Assembly: GCF_018449575.1 (NCBI RefSeq)
Contig: NZ_JAAVUT010000004.1
Location: 186,001 to 250,000 of the forward strand
Origin: Sodalis sp. dw_96
GTDB taxonomy: Bacteria; Pseudomonadota; Gammaproteobacteria; Enterobacterales; Enterobacteriaceae
Length of the DNA stretch: 64,000 nt
Direction of reading: 5' to 3'
Under the pieces are notes generated by a model. That model had not been told where the DNA came from and searched no databases. It was given only the letters and a program-made list of their open reading frames with translations. Made by a program: the position numbers and the translations under genes. Shown piece by piece: positions 57,358 to 64,000 of the stretch. Numbering within the stretch: the first letter of the stretch is position 1; each line of letters begins with the position of its first letter.

Positions 57358-58428
57358 ATGAAAACATGTTTATCCCTGTGGCCGGCGTTGAGCCTGGCTT
57401 TTAGCCTGGCGGCTTCCGCCGCCGCGCCCGCGCCGATCCCCGCCGCCATCGCCCACCACAAGGGTCCGATTCGCATCGCGGTTATCCGCAATTTGGGATC
57501 CGATGACAACACCACTCAATTTGTTTCCGGCGTCATTGAAGAAGGCAAAAAGCTGGGATTCAAGATCAGCACCTTTCTCAGCAATGGCGACGACGCCCGT
57601 TTTCAGGATTTTGTCAATCAGGCCATCAGCCAGAAATATGACGGTATCATCTTATCCCAGGGGCGCGATCCCTATTCCACCGATTTGGTTAAACGCATCA
57701 CCGCACAAGGTATAGCGGTATCGGTATTCGACACGGCGGTGAACGGCACCGTGCCCGGCGTTACCGTGACCCAGCAGGACGATGCGTCCCTCACCGACGC
57801 CTCCGTCGGACAGTTGATCAAGGATTTCAACGGTAAGGCCAATATTATCAAGTTATGGGTGGCGGGCTTCCCGCCCATGGAACGCCGCCAGGCGGCCTAT
57901 CAGAAGCTGCTCCACGACAACCCGGGCATCCATGAACTGGAATCCATTGGCGCCGTGTCGTCCGATGTGCAGGGGGATACCGCCAACAAGCTGGGGGCGG
58001 TGCTGGCAAAATACCCGAAAGGTAAAATCGACGCCATCTGGGGAACCTGGGATGCGTTTAGCCAGGGTGCCTATAAGGCGCTGAAAGAAAACGGCCGTAC
58101 CGAAATAAAACTCTACAGCATCGATATATCCAATCAAGATCTCCAGTTGATGCGTGAGTCGGACAGTCCCTGGAAAGTCAGCGTGGCGGTGGATCCCAAG
58201 CTTATCGGCAAGATAAACCTGCGGCTGGTGGCCAATAAGATTGCCGGTGAGCCGACGCCGGACCACTATGATTTCCACGCCGCCACCATCCCCCAGGCGC
58301 TGGTGGTCAGCCAGCCGGGGCCGGTGAATATGGCGTCTCTGGTTAAGATTATTCCCGGCTGGGGCCAGACGGATGATTTTGTCGCCCCTTGGTTCGCCAC
58401 GTTGGAAGCCGCGCGCGGCGCCAAATAA
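57358..58428 (+). CDS. Periplasmic sugar-binding protein of the ABC transporter
   Basis: A 356-residue substrate-binding protein of the ribose/galactose-binding type. The signal peptide reads MKTCLSLWPALSLAFSLAAS, with cleavage near AAAAPAP. The mature part has IRIAVIRNLGSDDNTTQFVSG, DGIILSQGRDP and SVDTAVNG-like first-domain strands, and ISNQDLQLMRESDSPWKVSVAVDP near the end. An upstream longer frame is rejected since CGGAG stands before this ATG. It very likely serves the ATPase and permease at 52829-55332. The ligand is not readable. Confidence 0.88.
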   Translation: MKTCLSLWPALSLAFSLAASAAAPAPIPAAIAHHKGPIRIAVIRNLGSDDNTTQFVSGVIEEGKKLGFKISTFLSNGDDARFQDFVNQAISQKYDGIILSQGRDPYSTDLVKRITAQGIAVSVFDTAVNGTVPGVTVTQQDDASLTDASVGQLIKDFNGKANIIKLWVAGFPPMERRQAAYQKLLHDNPGIHELESIGAVSSDVQGDTANKLGAVLAKYPKGKIDAIWGTWDAFSQGAYKALKENGRTEIKLYSIDISNQDLQLMRESDSPWKVSVAVDPKLIGKINLRLVANKIAGEPTPDHYDFHAATIPQALVVSQPGPVNMASLVKIIPGWGQTDDFVAPWFATLEAARGAK

Positions 58429-58443
58429 AATAAGGTCTCTCCC

Positions 58444-59694
58444 ATGACGTCTCGGTTATTGCCCACGCCCGATTACAGCCGCAATATGCGGTTGATTGGC
58501 TATAGCGATCAGGGCGGCAAACCTGACGGTGTGCAGATTATGGTGCACCGGGGTTATGCCTATATCGGCCATATGGTGTCTCAGGGGGTCTCCATCGTGG
58601 ATGTCCGCGATGTGAAACATCCGACACCGGCGGGTTTTATCCCCGCGCCGCCCGGAACCTGGAATGTGCATTTGCAGGCCCATGACGATCTGTTGCTGGT
58701 GGTGAATGCCCGGGATTTATTTGCCGATGCGCGTTTCGCCGATGAGAAAGTCTATTATACCCGTTCGGTAACGGATACCGTGGGGGATGAATCCGATCGA
58801 CGGGGCTGGAGCGCCGGTCTGCGCATCTTTGATATCTCGGTGCCGGACCGGCCCCGGGAGATAGGTTTCCTCAAGCTCAGCGGCATCGGCGTGCATCGCA
58901 TCTGGTATGTGGGGGGACGTTGGGCCTATGTCTCGGCGCTGCTGGACGGTTTTAGCGATTATATTTTCCTCACCGTTGATTTGTCCGATCCCGCCAAACC
59001 GGCGGTGGCCGGACGCTACTGGCTGCCGGGTATGTACAGTGCGGGGGGTGAACAACCGGATTGGCCGGAGGGTAAACGTTACGCGCTGCACCATGCCATT
59101 ATCAGCGGCAATACCGCCTACGGCAGCTGGCGCGACGGCGGGCTGACCCTGCTGGATATTACCGATCGCACTCGTCCCGCCCTGATAAGCCACCGGAACT
59201 GGAGTCCGCCTTTCGGCGGCGGCACGCACACTGCCCTGCCCTTGCCGGATCGTGATTTATTGATAGTCCTGGATGAGGCGGTGCTGGACAATCAGCAGGA
59301 CGGAGAGAAACTGATCTGGCTGTTTGATATCCGCACGCCGGAAAACCCGGTGAGCATCGCCACTTTTCCGCAGCCCGCCGAAGCGGATTATAAGAATAAG
59401 GGCGCACATTTCGGCCCGCATAATCTGCATGAGAACCGGCCGGGCAGTTTTGTCAGTTCCACGCTGATTTTCGCCACCTATCAAAATGCCGGGGTACGGG
59501 CCTACGATATCAGCGATCCCTATCGGCCGAGAGAAACCGGGGCGCTGGTGCCCGCCGCCCCGGCCGTGATGATGGATAAACGTCCGGGGCGGCCAAGGGT
59601 GATCCAGTCCTGCGATGTATTTGTGGATGCCGGCGGGATTATCTACAGCACCGACTATAACGGCGGCCTGTCGATTATTGAATACCGCGGTTAG
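58444..59694 (+). CDS. LVIVD-repeat beta-propeller protein, function unknown
   Basis: A 416-residue protein built of repeated LVIVD-type beta-propeller blades: GVSIVDVRDVKHPTPAGFI, AGLRIFDISVPDRPREIGFL, GLTLLDITDRTRPALISH and AGVRAYDISDPYRPRETGAL. No signal peptide is visible. It starts 15 bases after the binding-protein gene, and AAGG precedes the ATG, so the two are probably one operon. Histidines are clustered near HHAIIS and HFGPHNLHEN, which could bind a metal or substrate. It may act on the imported sugar as a lactonase-like or isomerase-like enzyme, or as a sensor; this is speculation. Its 3' end is duplicated in the following bases. Confidence 0.75.
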   Translation: MTSRLLPTPDYSRNMRLIGYSDQGGKPDGVQIMVHRGYAYIGHMVSQGVSIVDVRDVKHPTPAGFIPAPPGTWNVHLQAHDDLLLVVNARDLFADARFADEKVYYTRSVTDTVGDESDRRGWSAGLRIFDISVPDRPREIGFLKLSGIGVHRIWYVGGRWAYVSALLDGFSDYIFLTVDLSDPAKPAVAGRYWLPGMYSAGGEQPDWPEGKRYALHHAIISGNTAYGSWRDGGLTLLDITDRTRPALISHRNWSPPFGGGTHTALPLPDRDLLIVLDEAVLDNQQDGEKLIWLFDIRTPENPVSIATFPQPAEADYKNKGAHFGPHNLHENRPGSFVSSTLIFATYQNAGVRAYDISDPYRPRETGALVPAAPAVMMDKRPGRPRVIQSCDVFVDAGGIIYSTDYNGGLSIIEYRG

Positions 59695-59770
59695 TTTAAG
59701 GCTGCCGGCGGCCAACCGATTATTGAATAACGCGGTTGGTTTTAGGCTGCCACGGCCTGCCGATTATCGA
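59662..59770 (+). repeat. 45-bp tandem duplication of the LVIVD gene's 3' end
   Basis: The last 33 bases of the gene plus 12 after the stop (59662-59706) are repeated at 59707-59751 with about 80% identity, and a third partial copy runs to 59770. The repeated part holds CGATTATTGAATA. It looks like slippage and leaves the gene intact. Confidence 0.8.
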
Positions 59771-60029
59771 CTGACTGGGATGAATACGCCTGGCAGCCTG
59801 AGGGCGTCCGTTTTGTCCTAGAAAATTAATTTAAATACGCCGGTAATGGTCAGCAGGCCGACAATAAAGATAATCGCGATAATCCAGAGAAATATTTTCA
59901 TTCCGTTTCCTTCTTGTTAGGGGTAGTCATCATCAAAGCGGAGGTAAGTTGATGATATCTCTAAATGAGTATAGAAGAAGAAAATGAAATTGACAGGCGG
60001 GGCCGCAGAAAGCGTCCCCGGACCTAACC
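59695..60029. other. Gap between the LVIVD gene and mtnK
   Basis: 335 bases. The first 75 are the tandem duplication. The YohP-like micro-gene lies at 59818-59901 on the minus strand. The rest holds nothing that I can support except the possible promoter of that small gene. Confidence 0.6.
59818..59901 (-). CDS. yohP: YohP-like 27-residue membrane protein
   Basis: A 27-codon frame starting MKIFLWIIAIIFIVGLLTIT and ending GVFKLIF. Length and sequence line up end to end with my memory of E. coli YohP, a 27-residue single-span inner-membrane protein. AAGGA lies 6 bases before the ATG, an ideal site. Its function is unknown in E. coli; expression rises under stress. Here it lies downstream of mtnK on the same strand, unlike its E. 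coli location as far as I recall. Confidence 0.8.
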   Translation of the reverse strand: MKIFLWIIAIIFIVGLLTITGVFKLIF

Positions 60030-61229
60030 TTAGCCATTCTGCCGGATACGGGCGATCAACGCCGACGAATCATCAATGTGCGGCGCCGCCAGAATCAACA
60101 TTTTGCCGAGATTCAAGGCATGATGCTGGCATTCATGGCGCATGGCTGCATCGGCCACGGTATCCAGATCCGTCACATGGGCCAGGCCGATGGTGCGGCG
60201 AATCAATTCGGTGCCGCAATAGCCCAGGGCATCGGTCCAGACCTTCCGTAGAAAACGGTGCGCATAACCCGGCGCGGCAAGGGTAAGATCCCGGGTGTTT
60301 TCCGCCGCCAGCGCCTGGAAGCCCTCGGCAAAGGCCTGCCATAACTCGCGGATATCCTGTAGCCGCTGTTCCCGTCCGGCGGCGGCCTCGCGCAGTCCCA
60401 GCAATCCCGGCAGGCCACAATAGTTCAGCAGCAGATTACCGATGGCGGTACCGATATCAAAACCGATGGGACCGTAAAAACCGAATTCCGCATCGATAAC
60501 CTTTAATTGACTTGCGGCGACGAAGATCGAGCCGGTATGGATATCACCATGGAGCAACGCTTCCGCTTTGGTGAGAAAAGTATGTTTAAGCGCCGCCACC
60601 GCCAGCCTGAGATCCGGATCCGTCCGCAATCCCGCCACCGCATCCTCAAGCGCCGTCTCGTAGGAATTGCGGTCATGGCCGCTGTAGGGATCGGTGAAAA
60701 ACAGATCTTCGGTTATCTGGCACATTTCCGGGTTGCTGAACCGGCCCACTTCGGCCTTTTTCTCGTGGGGATGCTGGTAAAAATCCGAGGTATAAAACAG
60801 AGTCCTGGACAGGTATTCCCCCAGTTGGCGCGCGGCCTGGGGATAATAACGCCCGGCAAGCAGCTCCCGCCGCCAGATGGACATGGCTGACAAATCCTCC
60901 TGGATCATCACCGCCAGCCCGGCATCGTGGTGCAGGATTTTGACGGTATGCTGGGGACAATAACGTTCGTGCACCAACAGGGTTTCCGCCTCGATACGGG
61001 CGCGATCGAGAGTCAGCGGCCAGCTTTCTCCGACGCAGCGTACGTAGGGCAACGCCTGTTTTACCACCACCCGGCTGATACCGCGGCCGTCGAGGATTTT
61101 AAAGACCAGATTGAGATTGCCGTCGCCTACCTCCTCGGCGTTTATCAACGTTTCCGGGTCGCTGAGCCCGGCATAACGGCGGGCATAATCAACGGCATCG
61201 GCGGCGGTCAGCGTACGGTAAGCGGACAT
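60030..61229 (-). CDS. mtnK: MtnK, S-methyl-5-thioribose kinase
   Basis: This enzyme phosphorylates methylthioribose with ATP, the entry step of the branch that skips MTA phosphorylase. It has 399 residues in the APH/ChoK-type kinase fold: nucleotide loop [11 protein letters not shown], catalytic [12 protein letters not shown] (HGD) and metal site [19 protein letters not shown] stands before the ATG. It is divergent from mtnA across the MetJ boxes, so it is a likely MetJ target. Confidence 0.96.
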   Translation of the reverse strand: MSAYRTLTAADAVDYARRYAGLSDPETLINAEEVGDGNLNLVFKILDGRGISRVVVKQALPYVRCVGESWPLTLDRARIEAETLLVHERYCPQHTVKILHHDAGLAVMIQEDLSAMSIWRRELLAGRYYPQAARQLGEYLSRTLFYTSDFYQHPHEKKAEVGRFSNPEMCQITEDLFFTDPYSGHDRNSYETALEDAVAGLRTDPDLRLAVAALKHTFLTKAEALLHGDIHTGSIFVAASQLKVIDAEFGFYGPIGFDIGTAIGNLLLNYCGLPGLLGLREAAAGREQRLQDIRELWQAFAEGFQALAAENTRDLTLAAPGYAHRFLRKVWTDALGYCGTELIRRTIGLAHVTDLDTVADAAMRHECQHHALNLGKMLILAAPHIDDSSALIARIRQNG

Positions 61230-61247
61230 TTTTCAGCACCTCAAATT

Positions 61248-61279
61248 AAACGTTTAGACGTCTATACATCTTTACGTCA
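61248..61279. promoter_or_regulatory. MetJ operator: four tandem met boxes between mtnK and mtnA
   Basis: Four contiguous 8-mers AAACGTTT, AGACGTCT, ATACATCT and TTACGTCA match the met box AGACGTCT at 6, 8, 6 and 5 positions. Four boxes in phase with one perfect copy make a strong MetJ site. It lies 19 bases upstream of mtnK and 52 upstream of mtnA, so S-adenosylmethionine-loaded MetJ should repress both. Confidence 0.88.
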
Positions 61280-61331
61280 TGTTGGCAGAATAGCCATTTT
61301 GATGCAATAACCTAAAAGGATTTAACAAGCG

Positions 61332-62363
61332 ATGCAGAACATTAACGCCACCAGTATGCGGGTGCTGGACAACCGGTTATGGATTTTGGACCAGCAGGCG
61401 CTGCCGCAGCAAAAAAACTGGTATCCGGTCTTAACGGCGCAGGAGCTGATTGATCATATACGCGCCCTGCGGGTGCGCGGGGCGCCGCTAATCGGCTTAA
61501 CCGCCAGCCTGCTGCTGGCCTTGCTGGCTGCCGAGGGCATGTCCCGTGCGGAGCTGACGTCGGCGCTGGCGCACCTGCTGGCGGCACGCCCCACCGCCGT
61601 AAATCTGATGAATAACCTGGCGCGGATGCGGGAAGCCCTGGCAACGGCGGATTATATCGATGCCATGGGGCGGGAAGCGCTGCGGCTGGTGGAGGAAGAT
61701 CGGGGGCTGTGCGATGCCATCGCCGCCCATGGCGCCACGCTGGTAGGTCCCGGCAGCCGCCTGCTGACGCATTGCAATACCGGCGGTCTGGCTACCGCCG
61801 GCATCGGCACCGCCCTGGGGGTGATACGCCGGGCGCATCAGCAGGGCAATGTGCGGCGGGTATGGGTAGATGAGACCCGGCCTTTGCTGCAGGGCGGACG
61901 CCTCACCGCCTGGGAGCTGGGGGAGCTGTCCATACCCTATATCCTGATCTGTGACGCCATGGCCGCCGGCCTGATGGCCCGTGGCGAGGTTGATGCCGTT
62001 TGGGTGGGGGCGGATCGCATCGCCGCCAACGGCGATGTGGCCAATAAAATCGGCACCTATAGCCTGGCGGTGCTGGCGCGTTATCACGGCGTTCCGTTTT
62101 ATGTCGCCGCGCCCCATACCACCCATGATGCGGCCTGCGCCAACGGCGACGGGATCCCCATCGAGCAGCGGGATGCGGGGGAAGTCACCGGCGTGAGCGG
62201 CGGTTTCGGCAGCTGCCGCTGGGCGCCGGAAAACGCCGAGGTTTATAATCCGGCGTTTGATGTGACCCCCGCGGCCTTGATCAGCGCCTGGGTGCTGGAT
62301 ACCGGTGTTATTACCTCCGATCAGGTGGCAGCTGGGGTATTCAGGCAATCGTTGGTTAGCTAA
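61332..62363 (+). CDS. mtnA: MtnA, S-methyl-5-thioribose-1-phosphate isomerase
   Basis: This enzyme turns methylthioribose-1-phosphate into methylthioribulose-1-phosphate. It has 343 residues in the eIF2B-like fold. The catalytic cysteine is in [18 protein letters not shown] near residue 155 and the aspartate in [18 protein letters not shown] near residue 235. [16 protein letters not shown] marks the N-terminal domain. An AAGGA lies 12 bases before the ATG, somewhat far. The gene is divergent from mtnK, sharing the MetJ operator. Confidence 0.96.
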   Translation: MQNINATSMRVLDNRLWILDQQALPQQKNWYPVLTAQELIDHIRALRVRGAPLIGLTASLLLALLAAEGMSRAELTSALAHLLAARPTAVNLMNNLARMREALATADYIDAMGREALRLVEEDRGLCDAIAAHGATLVGPGSRLLTHCNTGGLATAGIGTALGVIRRAHQQGNVRRVWVDETRPLLQGGRLTAWELGELSIPYILICDAMAAGLMARGEVDAVWVGADRIAANGDVANKIGTYSLAVLARYHGVPFYVAAPHTTHDAACANGDGIPIEQRDAGEVTGVSGGFGSCRWAPENAEVYNPAFDVTPAALISAWVLDTGVITSDQVAAGVFRQSLVS

Positions 62364-62773
62364 TGGCTTATTTAACACCCGAATACCTTGCCGCTTCTCC
62401 CTTTAACACGTTTGTTGCACGATCGGTGTTAGCGGGCCTAGCGTGCCATGAGGCGCTCCGGCGGGCGGAAAAACCACGCCCGCTTCGACCTCATTGGCGC
62501 GCTCTCCCTTTAACAGGCTCGTTGTACACTCGATGATAGCGGGCCTAGCGGGCCATGTGGCGCTCGGTCGGGCGGAAAAACCACGCCCGATTCGACCCCA
62601 TTGGCACGGTCTCCCTTTAACACGTTTATTGCACGATCGGTGATCGCGGGCCTACCGTGCCATGTGGCGCTCGGTCGGGCAGAAAAACCATGCCCGATTC
62701 GACCCCATTGGCACGGTCTCCCTTTAACACGTTTGTTGCACGACCGGTGATCGCGGGCCTGACGTGCCGGGTC
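62364..62773. other. Gap between mtnA and mtnD filled by tandem repeats
   Basis: Almost the whole of this 410-base gap between the convergent genes is the 107-bp repeat array. No gene is visible. Confidence 0.7.
62396..62770. repeat. 107-bp tandem repeat, three and a half units
   Basis: Units begin with TCTCCCTTTAACA at 62396, 62503, 62610 and 62717, exactly 107 bp apart. Each unit contains the stem CGGGCR-GAAAAACCA-YGCCCG, where a G-C pair in two units becomes A-T in another, so pairing is kept. The last unit is partial, ending near 62770 at the mtnD stop. A related copy is at 39815-39925. Confidence 0.9.
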
Positions 62774-63319
62774 TTAGCGTTCGAGGCGCGGATAGTTATC
62801 GGCGATGGTATCGCCGGTAAAGCGGGCTATCCAGCCCTCGGGATTATCGAACAGCCTGATGGCGGTGAAATGCGGCGCGGCGCCCATATCGAACCAGTGG
62901 GGGGTGCCCGCCGGTACGGAGATCAAGTCACTTTTTTCGCACAAAATTTGCATGATTTTTCCCGCGATATGGAGGCAAAACAACCCGGAGCCTTCAACAA
63001 AAAACCGCACCTCGTCTTCGCCGTGGGTATGCTCGGAAAGAAATTTAGCGCGCAGAGCCTCCCGCTGGGGATGATCGGCGCGCATGCTGATAACGTCCCA
63101 GGTTTGATAGCCCTTTTCCGCCACCAGCCGTTGGATGGCGTGTTGGTACGCGGCAATAACCTCTTCCGGTTGTGGGTCGCTGCCCAGTTCGCCGTCCGCC
63201 CGCCAGCGTTCGAAACGCACGCCGACCGCATTCAGCTGTTCGCGAATGGCATCGGCGTCATGGCTTTGCCAGAGGGGCCGGCTTGCATCGGAATCGGTGT
63301 AAATCGTTAATGCGCTCAT
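62774..63319 (-). CDS. mtnD: MtnD, acireductone dioxygenase
   Basis: This cupin enzyme oxidises acireductone to the keto acid of methionine plus formate (Fe form). It has 181 residues. The metal ligands are two His and Glu in [13 protein letters not shown] near residue 97 and a His in GTPHWFDMG near residue 140. AGGAG precedes the ATG, which overlaps the mtnC stop (ATGA). It is the last gene of the mtnC-mtnD run. mtnB is not in the window. Confidence 0.96.
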   Translation of the reverse strand: MSALTIYTDSDASRPLWQSHDADAIREQLNAVGVRFERWRADGELGSDPQPEEVIAAYQHAIQRLVAEKGYQTWDVISMRADHPQREALRAKFLSEHTHGEDEVRFFVEGSGLFCLHIAGKIMQILCEKSDLISVPAGTPHWFDMGAAPHFTAIRLFDNPEGWIARFTGDTIADNYPRLER

Positions 63320-64000
63320 AAGGCAAGCTCCTGTAAATCAATCTGCTGAAAATGATTAACCTGGGGATGCAGCCGGGGGCAATTTACCGGATCCCGAATC
63401 AGCTGGCAGGTGCGCCAGCCCGCCTCCCGTGCGGCATCAAGCTCTTGGCAAAGGTCGGATAAAAAGAGTATTTCTTGAGGCAAGCACTGCAACCGGGCGG
63501 CAATGTTCCGGTAAGATGCCGCCTGTCTCTTGGCGCCTACCCTGGTGTCGAAATAGCCGTCGAACAGGGGACGCAAATCTCCCGACTCGCTGTAGCCAAA
63601 CAACAGCTGCTGCGCTTCAACCGAGCCGGAAGAGTAGACATAAAGCGAGATCCCCCGCTGCCGCCATTCCGCCAGTTGGGGAGCGACGTCGGGATAGAGA
63701 TGGCCTTGGAAATCTCCCTTCAGGTAGCCCTCCCGCCAAATCATCCCCTGTATCGTTTTCAGGGCGGTGGATTTACGATCTTCATCCATAAAACCGAACA
63801 ATGCGGCAATCAGATCGGCGATGGTGGCGCCGGGACGTGCTATTTCCAGGCGCAGCTCCGCCAGGGCCGCCGCCACTTCCGGTTTATGTTCACGCTGGCG
63901 CAGGAATTCGGACAACCGTTCCCGGGCATAAGGGAACAAGACCTGGTGCACGAAGCGGATATCGCTGGTGGTGCCTTCGATATCGGTAACGACGGTCTTG
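63316..64000 (-). CDS. mtnC: MtnC, enolase-phosphatase E1 (partial, runs off right edge)
   Basis: A HAD-family enzyme that both enolises and dephosphorylates the diketo-methylthiopentyl phosphate to give acireductone. The window has all but the first few codons: it opens [20 protein letters not shown], with the nucleophile Asp of DIEGTT, then [11 protein letters not shown] (motif II) and GAKRQAASY (motif III Lys). An internal ATG at 63951 is not the true start. It overlaps mtnD by four bases. The true start lies beyond position 64000. Confidence 0.95.
   Translation of the reverse strand, partial: KTVVTDIEGTTSDIRFVHQVLFPYARERLSEFLRQREHKPEVAAALAELRLEIARPGATIADLIAALFGFMDEDRKSTALKTIQGMIWREGYLKGDFQGHLYPDVAPQLAEWRQRGISLYVYSSGSVEAQQLLFGYSESGDLRPLFDGYFDTRVGAKRQAASYRNIAARLQCLPQEILFLSDLCQELDAAREAGWRTCQLIRDPVNCPRLHPQVNHFQQIDLQELAL

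Noticed and set aside
62396-62770. Possible CRISPR or tRNA-like cluster
   Set aside because: The whole 107-bp unit is conserved, so there are no unique spacers, and no tRNA cloverleaf or T-loop motif is present.

Overview
The window comes from a member of the Enterobacterales. Gene content and order point to the Sodalis / Pectobacteriaceae part of the order: a convergent EsaR/EsaI-type quorum-sensing pair, an E. coli-like core run (yghA-exbD-exbB-metC-yghB-yqhC-dkgA-ftsP-plsC-parC-ygiN, without yqhD), and MetJ-, PmrA- and Fur-type sites. A type III effector-like LRR gene and an inverse autotransporter suggest a lifestyle close to a host. The genus is inferred, not proven.

Left part (1-14.5 kb). 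The window opens inside arnA. arnB-arnC-arnA (lipid A aminoarabinose modification) run leftward from a promoter with a consensus PmrA box. An NmrA-like oxidoreductase follows. Next is a complete tripartite RND efflux operon (adaptor, pump, outer-membrane channel) with one TetR gene at its 3' end and a second, divergent TetR gene at its 5' end. A 1.5-kb AT-rich stretch without convincing genes leads to an orphan LysR regulator.

Surface-protein region (15.3-22.4 kb). An intimin/invasin-type inverse autotransporter with seven to nine Ig-like repeats is followed by two paralogous Ig-domain proteins that lack signal peptides. Each of the three genes ends at its own hairpin. This is my leading candidate for an undescribed system.

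Transport and D-amino acid region (22.5-30 kb). A branched-chain amino acid type ABC transporter (livJ-H-M-G-F) has a 26-codon micro-ORF wedged between livG and livF. A 13-bp tandem repeat separates it from a DgcN-family gene coupled to a D-amino acid aminotransferase gene. Together they suggest uptake and breakdown of a D-amino acid.

Accessory region (30-38.8 kb). It holds arsC, a KGG-repeat stress protein, a small monooxygenase, an alpha/beta hydrolase and a CSS-EAL phosphodiesterase. Then come luxR and luxI and, divergent from luxI across a good lux box, a truncated gene resembling the N-terminal domain of carbapenam synthetase CarA.

Core region (38.9-51.3 kb). The conserved run includes TonB-system exbBD behind a Fur-like box, metC and topoisomerase IV parC.

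Right part (51.3-64 kb). An IpaH/SspH-like LRR protein without a ligase domain is followed by a sugar ABC transporter whose genes are split by a MITE-like repeat and glpT. A binding protein, an LVIVD beta-propeller protein and a 27-residue YohP-like membrane protein come next. The window ends in the methionine salvage genes mtnK, mtnA, mtnD and mtnC (cut by the edge). mtnK and mtnA diverge from four tandem MetJ boxes. Exact 107-bp tandem repeats lie between mtnA and mtnD, with a diverged relative 23 kb away near exbD.
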